DNA of 64,000 nt from Phymorhynchus buccinoides (lineage: Eukaryota; Mollusca; Gastropoda; Neogastropoda; Raphitomidae): assembly GCA_017654935.2 (NCBI GenBank), contig CM065695.1, positions 36,421,493-36,485,492 of the forward strand, written 5' to 3'. Positions 45,585 to 57,973 of the stretch are shown in pieces. Within the stretch, counting starts at the first letter, position 1; each line of letters starts with the position of its first letter. Below the pieces are notes generated by a model. The model saw nothing but the letters and a program-made list of their open reading frames with translations. It was not told the DNA's origin and searched no databases. A program made the position numbers and the translations under genes.

Positions 45585-45810
45585 CTGTGTGGGTCAGCAT
45601 GTGCCTGTTGAGGGAGCTGATCCAGGGGAAGGACCGGGGGCAGTTGGGGCACTTCATCTTGTGCGGAGAGTCGGCGTAGGAATTGCGCTTCTTCTTCACC
45701 CCAGACGAGGAGGCGGGGTCAGTCTTCAGGGAGCTTCTGCCGCCGCCGGGGGACCTCTTCATCTTGGGGCTTTGGGACTTGGTGCTTCCCTCCCCCTTGT
45801 CTTCTTCCCC
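45585..45810 (-). CDS. RREB1: RREB1 exon, zinc finger 13
   Basis: Acceptor CATACCCAG, then [16 protein letters not shown], a basic/Ser linker, [15 protein letters not shown] and finger 13, [20 protein letters not shown] followed by H. Human RREB1 has AKRNSYTN...[21 protein letters not shown], a very close match. Donor GTAAGG, phase 1. A retroelement is inserted three to four bases inside the intron. Confidence 0.94.
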
Positions 45811-46719
45811 CTGGGTATGAAAAAAAGTCAAAACAAATGGTATGGAAACAGTATGTTCAAGGGTTAAACCTGACGATTTACCAAAAAGAGCCCCTATTGG
45901 GGTGTCAGGGGGGCGTTTTACCTCTTGAAACTCTTGGTCAACAGGAAAACATGCTAGCTACGGGGTTTACACTTGGCAGGACACGGACCAGCAAGCACTT
46001 CCGTTTCCGTTAAAGCAAAATTGAAACCTGTTTCTATACGGGAATCAGGTTTTCGCTTACTGCAAAGCTGTTTTTTCCTGTTTTTATTATATTTTTGTCG
46101 TTGAAAGTTTTCAAGAAACGGATTTCAGTCTGTATTGATTTTTTCAAAAAAAGGATTTCCTTCGTGAGAAGGAAGCAGTTTAAGCCATGCATGTTTGATG
46201 ATATGAAAATGCCATGCAAACAAACAAAAGTAGAGTGACATTATTTCATTCATGAGAGACGAAACAAAATATTTAATAAATGTCCGACGATGAGTGAAAT
46301 AACCTGAAAATTAAAACCCGTCATACCTAAAGCTTTTGAAAGAAAACCCCCCAAAGGAAGTATAATCGAGAGGGTAAGAACAAGAGTTAAATGGATAGGA
46401 CAGGGGCAAGTCAAATAGGTTTAGAACTAAGGCAGTCCCCCCAATAAAAGGTTTGATTATACCACTGATATCAAAATGTTGTAGAAGATTGGTGATCAAG
46501 ATTTGAATGACGCCAAACTAAAGTAGCCACTGGAAACTTGCCGAAAGTGTATGCATATAAGGAGAGAAAAGGTAAATGGAAAAAGGTAAATGAATGTTGA
46601 TTTATCACAATAAAAAGCTAAAGTGTTCAAACACTAAAAACCGATTTCAGATGCTAAGCTATCCTCACTCCATAACACAAATTCAGCATACACATCACAC
46701 CAACAACAACACAACACAC

Positions 46720-47153
46720 CTCAGCCAACATCACGGCAAAATCCTTGACGTCTCTCTCCTCCTCCTCCTCCTCCTCCTCTTCTTCCTCCTCCATATCCTC
46801 CTCATCGCAACGGCCCTCCTCCTCTTCCTCCTCCTCCTCCTCCGCTTTGACGCGAGGCAGCATCATGGGCAGAAGAAGCCTGGAGCTCTGGACCCCACCC
46901 TCCTTCTTGACAACGATGGGCCCATTGAGGGACTCTCGGTACAGCCGGTCCAGGCTCTGGTTGGAGTCGTCATCGGCGCTCTCCCAGGGCGTGGTCTGCG
47001 GCAGGCTGTCCTCCTCGTTGGGGGCGGGAGGGGAGGAGGAGGAGGAGGGGATGTGGATGCTCTGGGGCTGGAGAAGGACCTGCAGGTTCTGGCTGGTCGT
47101 GGACTCGATGATCTTGTTCACAGAGGCCAGGTCGCTGCAGCTGGATTCGTTGC
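46720..47153 (-). CDS. RREB1: RREB1 exon, acidic linker
   Basis: Reads GNESSCSDLASVNKIIE, later SADDDSNQSLDRLYRE, then IVVKKEGG and PRVKAEEEE, two psi-K-x-E sequences that could be SUMO acceptor sites. Two long glutamate runs follow, ending DVKDFAVMLAE at donor GTGTGT in phase 0. SNQSLD also occurs in human RREB1, though at a different place relative to the neighbouring finger. Confidence 0.85.
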
Positions 47154-47299
47154 CTGAAAAACGTTTAGTGAATCGACGTTTGTAAATGTCAAGCCTGAAA
47201 TTTTTTACGTTTTTAAAGTCGAGCCTTAAAATTTGCGTTAAAATGTTGAGTCTCAAATTTTGCAAAAATAAAGGACATTTATATATTTTTTAATGTCAT

Positions 47300-47565
47300 T
47301 ATTTTCTTCTTCTTCTTCAATCGCTCAGACAGTTTCCTGTTAATCATGAGCAAGTCTGACTGGCTGGAGAAAATCTTTTTGAAAGTGTTTCTTGAAAAAA
47401 GGCAGGAGAATGGACCGGTAAGGCAGAAAGATGATAGTAGATGACAGTAAGCAAATGGAAAAGGCAGAGTCAAAAAGAGTGACAGATTAGTGGAAGTTAC
47501 AAGCACAGAACTTCCATAAGGTGGGGGAACTATTTATACAAAAGACCCAACCCCCCACCCCCACG
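47300..47565 (-). mobile_element. Retroelement 3' end (family J), inverted copy
   Basis: Shares GCAGGAGAATGGACC, AAGATGATAGTAGATGACAG and GGGGGAACTATTTATACAAA (reverse sense) with 45260-45570. The TTCTTCTTC tail abuts ATGTCATTATT, similar to ATGTCATAATA at the other border. Confidence 0.65.
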
Positions 47566-47732
47566 GGGGGGATATGTCATAATAAAATGAGAAATATTTG
47601 CTGCCTGAAAAATCAGCGTAAAACTATGCGAAAATGTTTGCGTGTTTTCGTACAAGATATTCATAGAAGACCTGTGTGAGGTCATTAGAAGGGGTTTTCA
47701 GTTGGAAATCTATTTTTGTCAAATTTTGCAGA

Positions 47733-47895
47733 TACAGTGGACCCTCCCTATTAGACTCCCTCTCATATAAGACCTACTTCTCTGAGACATTGCCCTTCTT
47801 TGTAAGTATTAAAATTACCCTCCCTTATAAGACTCCTCTCATAAGACCTCATTTTGGAGGATTTTTGAAGGTCTTATAAGGGAGGTCCCACTGTA
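47733..47895. mobile_element. pogo/Tigger-like MITE, family C, copy 4
   Basis: TACAGTGGACCCTCCC to GGGAGGTCCCACTGTA, TA-bounded, about 93 bp inside the intron after the exon at 47989. Confidence 0.75.
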
Positions 47896-47988
47896 CACGG
47901 TTAGCGCCGGACAGCGACCTGAAGCATCTTTGGATAGATCTAGCTATATCTCCTTTCCACCAACCACACACACATTCTATAAACTGAC

Positions 47989-48550
47989 CAGAGTTAACAG
48001 TAGCGGTGGTGGTGGTGGTGGTATTGGCCACAGTTGGCGTGGAGGACACAGGCGACTCACTGACGGCAGTGGTAACAGCAGGGCCAGTAGCAGCAGCAAC
48101 AACAGCAGCAGCGGCGGCGGGGGTGGTTTGGCTGGACCCCAGCAGAGGGTTGAGCGACCGCTGAGCCAAATAGTTGGCCAGCTTCTGCTGCAGAGTGGGG
48201 CAGAACGCCGGGTGGGCAGGGGCAGAGGCGGGGGAAATCATCCCCGGCAGGCCCATCCCCCCGCGGGCCTGTAGGAGGCTGGAGACCAGGGACTGGTTCA
48301 GGGCGAAGGGCAACAGCGAAGCCAGCTGGGAGTTGGGGTTGGCATTGGTGGTGGTGTTGTTGTTGTTGTCGCTGGGGGGGAGGGCGGTGAAGGCGGAGGA
48401 GGAGGGGGATAGCGACACCTGGTGCACGGCCAGTAAGTGTTGGAGGGTGGCCTCCTGGCTGCCGAAGGTCTTGTGGCACAGCTGGCACGAGTACACCATT
48501 CCGTGGCCGTGGGAAAGCTTGCTCTGCAACACGTACAGTTCCACGCCACG
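47989..48550 (-). CDS. RREB1: RREB1 exon, zinc finger 12 and Ala/Thr-rich linker
   Basis: Likely acceptor TTTGTTTCAAG, then RGVELYVLQSKLSHGHG and finger 12, CQLCHKTFGSQEATLQH. A long low-complexity part follows (Asn/Thr run, LNQSLVSSLLQARGG, Ala run, Thr run), ending in NSG at donor GTCAGT, phase 1. The acceptor lies about 20 bp from an inserted family E MITE and has a short pyrimidine tract, so the exact exon start is less certain than others. Confidence 0.82.
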
Positions 48551-48571
48551 CTTGAAACAAACCGTCTCAAC

Positions 48572-48899
48572 GGGGCATTTGCCGAGCGCCGGCGACCTTG
48601 AAATTAACTGACTTTGAATTTGAGAGAGTTGAATTAGAGAGGTCAGCGCGGTTTGGTCAGAATGAGCGCACGCAAAATACTACCATATTTTTCAGATTAT
48701 AAGTATAAGGCGCACCTGATTATAAGGCACCCCCCAAACATTTTACACAAAATTCAGATTCTGTTATTATATTTTCTTACTATTTTAGTAGTCATATTAA
48801 AAGGCGCAGAGGTCTCAGTCCGGGGAAAAAGTATCGCCTTATAGTCCGAAAAATATGGTAGTCTAGTATAGAGAATGAACACTCGTGGTAAATGCCCTA
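48572..48899. mobile_element. Family E MITE interrupted by a family D MITE
   Basis: GGGGCATTTGCCGAGCG at one end and CTCGTGGTAAATGCCCT at the other. The middle, 48681-48860, is a complete family D element with TACCATATTTTTC / GAAAAATATGGTA ends. In the uninterrupted copies at 15110 and 16529 the flanks are continuous (TTAGTAGTCTAG). Confidence 0.78.
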
Positions 48900-49539
48900 T
48901 TGCTCTTGCAAATGTGTTGTGTGTTTGCTTTTGGTGTAGTAAAATGCTTGGATTTTCAGAGCTTCTTTCATAGTTACTATAATGAAATTGATCATAATAT
49001 AATGTAACATGAATAGAATGTAGCAAAGTACAGATTTGTAGAATTTGTTTTTTTCTGAACTTGATCTTAGTATGGCACTCATATTTTACATCCAAAAATC
49101 AATAAATATTCCCAGTTGTAATAAGTTTTTAAATGATATTGATAAATAATACCTTTAATTTTGTTCATCATTACATTACTTGGTTTAAATGCAGTCTCCA
49201 TCTGTTCAATCAATTGTGCAACTATGATGTTAGTTTAAGGAGCACAGTATAAGCTTCGAGCTTGTTGTTGCTCTAATTATCTTTCTGTTTGATGATGTTT
49301 TCAAATGAATAAAGATTTGCTTAAACCAATAAATATTCCCAACATCAAGAAGCTGAGGACAACCTCGGAAACAACAATAATTCCTCTGAGTTACAAAACA
49401 GATCGACAAACTTGGCATGCATCATCAAAATGTCAGAAACGCTTAACAGAAACAACCCGCACAGTCAATCATCATCCAACCACCCAGTCGAGCCAAACAT
49501 AACACAAACCAGGCACACACACACAAAAACTGAACCGAC

Positions 49540-50052
49540 CTGTGGCGAAGAAAGCACAGGGCTGGGGGAGGGGGTGATGGAGGAGGAGGTGGAGGGGGTG
49601 GAGCGGCTCTTGGTGGACAGATCCATGGGCTCCTCACTGCCGCCCTCCCCCCCACCACCCGTGTGCTGCTGCTGCTGCTGCATCATGGAGGACAGGCGCG
49701 CAGCCAGCCCCCCTGCCGTCGTCTTCAGACTGAAATCCAGTGGCGCGTCACCAGCTCCGAACCCCCTGCTGCTGCTGGAGGAAGGCAGAACGGGCGTGGA
49801 ATGAGCCACGGGGGGCGTGCACTCCATTCTCGCCAGGCCCCCTGGCGTGGAGGCGGGGGAAGGGGAGGGGGTGTCCAGCCCCGGGTTCGCCTCTCCGTCG
49901 CTGTCGTCGTCAACCAGCTGGTGGAAGTCGGTGTAGCTGGCGGGCAGGGTGAGCGGGACAAGGTCGATGCAGCTCTCCACGTCCTTGGGGGGCACCTCGG
50001 GGTGGTGCTTCTGCACGTGGCGCAGGGCGCGCGACTTGGTCGACATCTTCGT
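49540..50052 (-). CDS. RREB1: RREB1 exon, end of finger 11 and CtBP-type motifs
   Basis: Begins TKMSTKSRALRHVQKHH, completing finger 11, then VPPKDVESCIDLV as in human VPEQDIESYV. Further on, APLDFSLK and EEPMDLSTK occur about 40 residues apart. Human RREB1 has the equivalent pair EPLDFSQK and EPIDLS, known CtBP-binding sites of the PxDLS type. A glutamine run (MMQQQQQH) lies between them. 171 codons, phase 0 to 0; the donor GTCGGT is weak. Confidence 0.9.
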
Positions 50053-50815
50053 CTGTCAAAGTCAGTAACATCATTTGACAGTCACAAACAAAATCTTACT
50101 AACTTAACAAAGAGTCAATATAAAAATTAAAAAAACACTGATAAAATCGCTATATTTCGGTTTATTCTTAAACCTTCAACGGGCAAAGCAACTAAAACAG
50201 CCTTTAAAATACAGTGGTACACAATAAAAATTATGATCAAAATTCATGCCTTAGCAAAGAGAGAAGAATACTTGAGTGGGATCAAGTTTCCAGGTTTTGG
50301 TTTTCCAAACGCTTGCAAAAAATTTACTGCAAATTACTTGGTGCACGTACTGTAAAGTTCTGTGTTTCAGATTATCCTGCAAAGAGAGAAAAACTTGCCG
50401 AGCAAAACTAGCAAAGATAGAGGAAAATGGCCATCCAAAAAGGACAATCACTCTCTACCGAAATATCAATAATAATTAACATTCCACTGTTCCATTAGTG
50501 TCTCTAATTATCATAACATTTAACAATGCTGAAATGTAGATCAATTCAAACTCAATGTCTCACGCCATTTTAGCTAGCAGTCGTAGCCACTTGCGAAGAA
50601 GGTACTATGAGCTAGCTTGCAACAAAGTACAGAGGGAATATTGTAAATCAGGCTGAAAGAACTGACATTTTGTTTAAACAGCCAATATCATGCAATATGA
50701 AAAAAAAGGTTTGTCATAAAAAGGATTAAATCAGGACCAAAACAATATTGTGAATTATCACGTTTTAATTTTTTTATTGTGGTACCTATTTTTTGAGTTA
50801 GCTGGTTTTCCACTA
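50053..50815. other. RREB1 intron, no gene seen
   Basis: AT-rich. Nothing recognised until a 47-bp block at 50769-50815 that recurs at 51249-51295. Confidence 0.45.
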
Positions 50816-51241
50816 TACAGTGGAACCTCCCTTATAAGACTTCCCATTATAAGACTCCCTCCCATATAAGACCTACTTCTCTGAGACATTGCTCTTCTTT
50901 GTTACAAGCATTAACCCTTTCACCACCAATGTCGCATTGATGCACCACAGTGGTTTAACACTCATGTCACTAAAAGGCATCAAATCAGGGCCTGTTTTCC
51001 AAAGACCTTATTGTTTTTAATTCTGGGAGGTAAGGATAGGCCTAATGTTGTACATGTCACAAAAGAATTCCCAATATTGCAGATACATTTTTTTCTCTAC
51101 CCAGATAAATTTAATGTTATATTTTTGCTGAAAAATGGCTGGCGGCGAAAGGGTTAAAATTACCTCCCTTATAAGACCCCTCCCTTATAAGACCTCATTT
51201 GGGATGATTATTGAAGGTCTTATAAGGGAGGTCCCACTGTA
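50816..51241. mobile_element. Family C MITE with a family B MITE inserted at TTAA
   Basis: The pogo/Tigger-like element (TA-bounded, 50816-51241) is split at GCATTAA. The piggyBac-like element occupies 50911-51157 with TTAACCCTTTCACC and GCGAAAGGGTTAA ends. Uninterrupted relatives read GCATTAAAATTACC here, so TTAA was duplicated on insertion. Confidence 0.85.
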
Positions 51242-51375
51242 TCACATGTTTTTTATTGTGGTACCTATTTTTCGAGTTACCCGGTTTTCCACTAAAGCAG
51301 AAACGCTTTCCAAACTTCACCACATGCTTTTTTCTACGCTTCGGAAACGCCCGCCTGGCTGCCCCCTTCACTCAC

Positions 51376-51589
51376 CGAGCAGAACATGCAGGAGAAGATG
51401 AGCAGCTGGGCGTTGGGGTGCTGGGTCTGGAGGTGGGTCTGCAGGGCCGGCGCTGACCTGAGGTCCTCCCCGCAGTACTGGCACACTGTGAGGTGGGCGC
51501 CGCTGCTGTCCCCCCTGCTCTCCTCCGACAAGGAGCGGAACACCAGGTACTTGTCCATGTCCTGTTTCTCCACGAAGCCATGGCGCTTC
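51376..51589 (-). CDS. RREB1: RREB1 exon, end of finger 9, finger 10, start of finger 11
   Basis: G completes the split codon and KRH closes finger 9. Then FVEKQDMDKYLV aligns with the human KDIEKNIEYV segment. Finger 10 is CQYCGEDLRSAPALQTH, matching human CRLCGEDL. The exon ends with FSCMFCS, the first pair of cysteines of finger 11, at donor GTGAGT in phase 0. Confidence 0.92.
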
Positions 51590-51704
51590 CTGCACACGGT
51601 GAAAAGATAGCGCTCATTGCGAGGGAAGTTGAACTCTTCAGCGAACAGCAAGATTGTACGATGTACTAGCACCAACTTCTATGTGTTGTTCTTGTTGACG
51701 TCGT

Positions 51705-52015
51705 TCCCTGGCTTAAAGACTCCAGGGATCATCCCAGCAGCCGAAGCAACAGGGCATTTAATTGCCACGATAGTTCGTACTCTATACTAGACTACTAACT
51801 TGCCCGCGCTCGTTCTGCCCGAGATGCATTGACCTTTCCAATTCAGCTCTCTAAATTCAACTCAGTGAAATTCAAGGTCACTTGCACGCGGCAAGTGCCC
51901 TATTGAACGCTATGGTACAAATGCACCAACTAGGGATGAGAACATTACCTGTGTGACCCGCTTTTGATTACCCCGCCATGTGGGCAGCCACGCTCCGACT
52001 TTGGAGGATTACCAA
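51705..52015 (+). repeat. Family F repeat interrupted by a family E MITE
   Basis: Outer parts CTGGCTTAAAGACTCCAGGG at 51709 and GATTACCCCGCCATGTGG near 51968 match 55515-55672. The family E element 51751-51901 (AGGGCATTT ... AGTGCCCT) lies between, after GCCGAAGCA. Confidence 0.72.
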
Positions 52016-52301
52016 CTTCTAGGATAGCAAACCGATCTGCATGGATTTTCATCTATGCAATTTCAGCTGATCATGCTTTCATTAATGATCTGTTTAAGTG
52101 GAGTTATGGTCCTCAGCCCCTGACACCATGTGGCATGCCATTTTGTCAGCGACGGCAAGCTCACTCTGTCTTTCTTTCTCTCTCTCTCTTGTTGCGCATG
52201 AGTGGCAAAAAATAGATCAATGCCTGCTATTTCAGCGAAGGAAATAAAATACGCCACGAGAGTAATCTCCTGTGGGGCCATCAGAACAGCTCCTTTCTTA
52301 C

Positions 52302-52479
52302 TTGATGTGCCTTTCGCAGTTGGCCTTGGTGGTGAAGCCGAAGTCACACAGTCTGCACTCAAAGGGCCGCTGTCCGTTGTGGGTGCGCATGTGCCGAGTC
52401 AGGGTGCTCTTGTCCGTACTGCTGTAGGTGCAGATGTTGCAGTGGTACTTGGGCGACCCAAAGTGAGTGCGTGTGTGCC
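52302..52479 (-). CDS. RREB1: RREB1 exon, rest of finger 7, finger 8, most of finger 9
   Basis: Acceptor CCTTAG then GG CAC ACA completes finger 7 (G-HTRTH). Finger 8 is CNICTYSSTDKSTLTRHMRTH without its last residue counted elsewhere, and finger 9 starts CRLCDFGFTTKANCERHIK. The donor GTAAGA falls after two bases of a lysine codon. FTTKANCERH is almost identical to vertebrate RREB1 FTVKANCERH. Confidence 0.93.
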
Positions 52480-52654
52480 CTAAGGGAGGAAAAAAAACAA
52501 CAGAATTCCAAAATGGCTGCCTACCCACCAAAACACACACACTCTCTCTCTCTCTGTTTTTGTTTTTCTTGTTTTCTTACGCTTTTCTCTCTCTTCGACC
52601 TCTTCGCCCTTTTCAGTTGTAATAATGGTCAGAACTGACCTTGACAACTATATT

Positions 52655-52655
<1 letters not shown>

Positions 52656-52690
<35 letters not shown>

Positions 52691-52714
52691 AGAAGAAGAA
52701 GAAGAAGAAGAAGA
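52656..52714. repeat. (GAA)n microsatellite
   Basis: About 19 AAG units on the plus strand, just before a family D element. Confidence 0.9.
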
Positions 52715-52725
52715 AACATTGAACA

Positions 52726-53032
52726 TACCATATTTTTCGGAGTATAAGGTGCATCCTCCCAAAATTTTACAAAAAATTCAGGTTTTGTTATTATACTTTC
52801 TTAAGGTCTCCATACAAGTTACAATTTTTCACTCTCCCCCCATAGCAACACAGTGATATGCCACTCATAAGATTACTTGCACATCACTCACTATATTGCC
52901 TTGTGAAAGAGTGAAACATTTTCTCTTGTACAGAGACCTTAGTTATATCATTAGTCATATTATGAAATATAAGGCATAGGGGTCTCAATCTAGGAAAACG
53001 TGTATCTCCTTATCATCCATAAAATACGGTAA
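52726..53032. mobile_element. Family D MITE with a small hairpin insertion
   Basis: Ends TACCATATTTTTCGGAGTAT and TAAAATACGGTA. A ~139-bp hairpin at about 52803-52941 (AAGGTCTCCATACAAGT ... CTTGTACAGAGACCTT) breaks it in the middle. Confidence 0.65.
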
Positions 53033-54360
<1,328 letters not shown>

Positions 54361-54450
54361 ATAATAATAATAATAATAATTGTACATTTATATAGCGCTT
54401 TACCTCGGATGAGCCCAAAGTGCTTTACAATCAATGATTCATCAACAGAC
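54361..54450. mobile_element. SINE/LINE-type 3' tail (ATA repeat, TATATAGCGCTTTAC)
   Basis: (ATA)n then TTTATATAGCGCTTTAC and AAAGTGCTTTACAATCA, a common tail of invertebrate non-LTR elements; similar short pieces are at 20745 and 33104. Confidence 0.5.
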
Positions 54451-54509
54451 AACAAAAACAGCATTCAAGAGTGACACCAACCAGCAACAGCGCATATACA
54501 AAGCAACTC

Positions 54510-54643
54510 TCTCTCTCTCTCTAACACACACACACGCACACGCACACACATAAACACACACATTTATCGAAGCCAACTCGTTCATACCCCATTCGGTAAG
54601 CAGGCATGACTATTATACATTCATAACTCTCTCTCTCTCTCTC

Positions 54644-54678
<35 letters not shown>

Positions 54679-55110
54679 AACACACACATTTATCGAAGCC
54701 AACTCGTTCATACCCCATTCGGTAAGCAGGCATGACTATTATACATTCATAACTCTCTCTCTCTCTCTAACACACACACACACACACGCACACACATAAA
54801 CACACACATTTATCGAAGCCAACTCGTTCATACCCCATTCGGTAAGCAGGCATGACTATTATACATTCATAACTCTCTCTCTCTCTCTAACACACACACA
54901 CACACACGCACACACATAAAACACACACATTTATCGAAGCCAACTCGTTCATACCCCATTCGGTAAGCAGGCATGACTATTATACATTCATAACTCTCTC
55001 TCTCTCTCTAACACACACACACACACATAAACACACACATTTATTGAAGCCAACTCGTTCACACCCCATTCGGTAAGCAGGCATGACTATTATACATTCA
55101 TAACGCTCTC
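54510..55110. repeat. Five-copy ~120-bp minisatellite
   Basis: The unit holds CACATTTAT(C/T)GAAGCC, CATACCCCATTCGGTAAGCA, CATTCATAAC and (CT)n/(CA)n. Five copies start near 54558, 54682, 54803, 54923 and 55033; differences are mostly in the length of the simple-repeat parts. Confidence 0.9.
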
Positions 55111-55177
55111 CAACTTTGTTCGTTCGCTTCTTACACAGCTGCATGTATGAACACATGCAAGACCAAGCGTGACAAAA

Positions 55178-55418
55178 TTAACCCTTTCACCGCCAAAGTC
55201 GCATGTTAGCACCACAGTGATTTAACACCTATGTTACTAAAAGGCATCAAATTGGGGTCTATTATCCCAAGAAGTCTCAGTTTTGGGAATAAGGATAGAC
55301 CTTATAAATATATATGTCACAGAAGAGTCCCCAATACTGCAGATATATTTTGTTCTCTACCCAAGTAAAATGTAATGGAAATTTTTGGCCGAAATATGGC
55401 TGGCGGTGAAAGGGTTAA
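55178..55418. mobile_element. piggyBac-like MITE, family B, copy 3
   Basis: TTAACCCTTTCACCGCC to GGCGGTGAAAGGGTTAA, perfect 17-bp inverted ends. Confidence 0.78.
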
Positions 55419-55514
55419 ACTACTGAAACTGTGAAAGCCTGAGATGATGAAGTTGGCTGTACGTACTCCGACCGGCAACAGGCACATAATGATGGGACAT
55501 TGTTGCTGTTGTTG

Positions 55515-55672
55515 TACCCTGGCTTAAAGACTCCAGGGATCATCCCAAAAGCCGAAGCACTTGAACACTAAGGTACAAATGCACCAGCCAGGGATGAGAA
55601 CATTACGTGTGTGACCATTTTGGATTACCCCGCTACATGGGCAGCCACACTCCGACTTCGGAGGATATGGGG
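55515..55672 (+). repeat. Family F repeat, uninterrupted copy
   Basis: CTGGCTTAAAGACTCCAGGG to CTCCGACTTCGGAGGAT. Reference for the interrupted copy at 51705. Confidence 0.65.
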
Positions 55673-56772
55673 ACATTGTTAAGGGCCAGAGATGGTAGCT
55701 GGAAAGATTACAATTTGTCACTGCTGTTTTAACGGAGCGTATCTTAATCTGATAATATGGACAGTAACTGCTTAGCTTATACAACTGAGAGAAACGGAGG
55801 GGAAGAAACAGTATATGGCAGAGATGGAGTTTGTCAATTGCAGGCCTAGTGATGTGAAAAAAGAAAGTGTTAGAAGGGAGATCATCCCAGTTCTAAAGTA
55901 AAAGCAATTCACCACCTTGCATCTTTCAATTATTTCCCTTTGACTGGAATGGCAACTATGTGTTCCACTAAAGAATATGCAAAAATTTACATTTAAATAA
56001 TCATAATGCTGATTTAAACAACAAGAACAACATAAACACACACAAATAAAAACTATTAAAAAAATCAACACTAAACTAAAACAACAACAAAAACACTATT
56101 ACGGTTGTAACAATAGTTGAACATCATGTGACAAGGATGGGACACAGTTGGTTTACAGGCAAAGAGCAAAGAAGATAGAAATGAAAAAGTCTTTGAGACA
56201 AGGTTTACATTTAAAAGAAAATCAAAATGATCCCAAAACTAAAATAATGACACCCCCCAAAAAAAAACCCACAAACCCCCCCCCCCAACAAATAAACAAA
56301 CAATCAAAACAAAAAACCCACCCCAAAAAAACACACCAAACATACACACAAAGAAACAATGAAAATTCAGACACAATTTCACACAACAACAAAGAACCTA
56401 AAAGTAATTAAGCAAAGAAGAGGATGAAACAAACTTGACTTACGATAAAATTGATGATTCTTTTCAAAATGAATCATCAATATAAAAAAACAACAACAAA
56501 CAAACAATGCTTTTCAACCACACTGCTTCAGCATATAAGTTACCGGAACACATGAAACAGAATATATATACATCATACTTGAGATATTCATGAAAATTTA
56601 AACTGAAAAATATCACAGAAATTAAACTGAAAAATATCTCGGAAATTAAAGACGAAGCAAACCAAAGAGACACAACAGTATGAAAAAAACACCCTTCCCG
56701 CGGACTTCAAATCAAAAGGAATCAACAACAGCAACAACTACTGAACCTGAATATCTGCAAACACAGTCCACA
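55673..56772. other. RREB1 intron, AT-rich, no gene seen
   Basis: A-rich with poly-A/C stretches (56250-56340). Nothing else supported. Confidence 0.45.
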
Positions 56773-57159
56773 TTAACTCATTCAAGTCGTTCCGGAATTA
56801 ATAGATAACTGTCAATTTGATGCATTTGCTTCCAGGGAAGTAAATCTGTGTGCGCACCATACCTTGGTCACTTCTAAACTCATTTCGCTCCCTTAGATCA
56901 CAATTTTGCCTCTGACTTTGCTCTTGTAATGGTTTGTTGTTGGGTAACCAATCGGTGTGTAGAGTTTTTCTATATAAAAATAAAGTCTATATATAAAAAT
57001 GTCTGATCTAGCACTTCCCTTTGTCTAAACCTGAAGTAAAAACCCGTAATCTTCTTTCATTTCTCCTTTCGTTTACGTATGTTTTGTTTGTGTGTATGGC
57101 TGGAGTGATTCGTGAGGTTTTTTTAATAATTCAAAATCGTTGCAATGCGAATGAGTTAA
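56773..57159. mobile_element. TTAA-bounded element with TTAACTCATTC ends
   Basis: TTAACTCATTCAAGTCG at one end and GCGAATGAGTTAA at the other, about 387 bp; related in ends to the element at 4924. Confidence 0.55.
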
Positions 57160-57588
57160 GCGACTGAGAAAACGAAAATCACTTTTTCACGTTAAAAAGA
57201 AAAAATAGCAAAAAAGGAAATCAAGAAGAGCCATTCAACATTCAAATAGCCGTGGCATAAAAAGCCTTTCACATGATGACAACAGGGAATCATAACCATT
57301 CACTAAATATTGAAAACAGCTGTGCAACAGAAAGATTCTCACATTTATATTATAATGACACCAAAAAAAGAACAAAAACCCATGCAGCAGTCACATTCAA
57401 GAAACTATTCTCACACAGGACACACGGTTCTTACCACTTCATCGGTTTTCTGCATTGAAGAGGGCAGTTCAGAACGTTAACAATGTGATAATCATGGAAC
57501 ATGCTCTTCATCAACTTACTAACTCACATCTCAAATGAACTGATAAGATGGAAACAAATTGATACACGGATCTATTTTGTTCTAGGTG

Positions 57589-57768
57589 TACAGTGGAACC
57601 TCCCTTATAAGACCTTCAAAAATCATCCAAAATGAGGTCTTATAAGGGAGGGGTCAAATAAGAGAGGTGATTTTAGTACTTACAAAGAACGGCACTGTCT
57701 CAGAGAAGTAGGTCTTATGAGGGATGGAGTCTTATAATGGGAGGTCTTATAAGGGAGGTTCCACTGTA
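57589..57768. mobile_element. pogo/Tigger-like MITE, family C, inverted copy
   Basis: Opposite orientation to other copies; both TA-bounded CAGTGGAACCTCCC ends are intact. Confidence 0.78.
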
Positions 57769-57973
57769 CATGTAAATAAATAAAGAAAACACTTGTCATT
57801 CAGCAAATACTGATTCCATTTTGAACATACTCATATTCATAAGGGCATTTGATTTCAAGAACTGTAGAACACATTTAAAAATATTGCTTAGCTAAAGAAA
57901 AAAAGAAGCATGGTTATCTATTTTTCATAAAACCCTGATGATACAAATTAAGAGATAGGAAAGGCGTACTGAC

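Noticed and set aside
54510..55110. Another donor-site array (CGGTAAGC in each unit)
   Set aside because: The GTAAGC lies on the plus strand while the host gene is on the minus strand, and no exon matches the unit. I treat it as an ordinary minisatellite.
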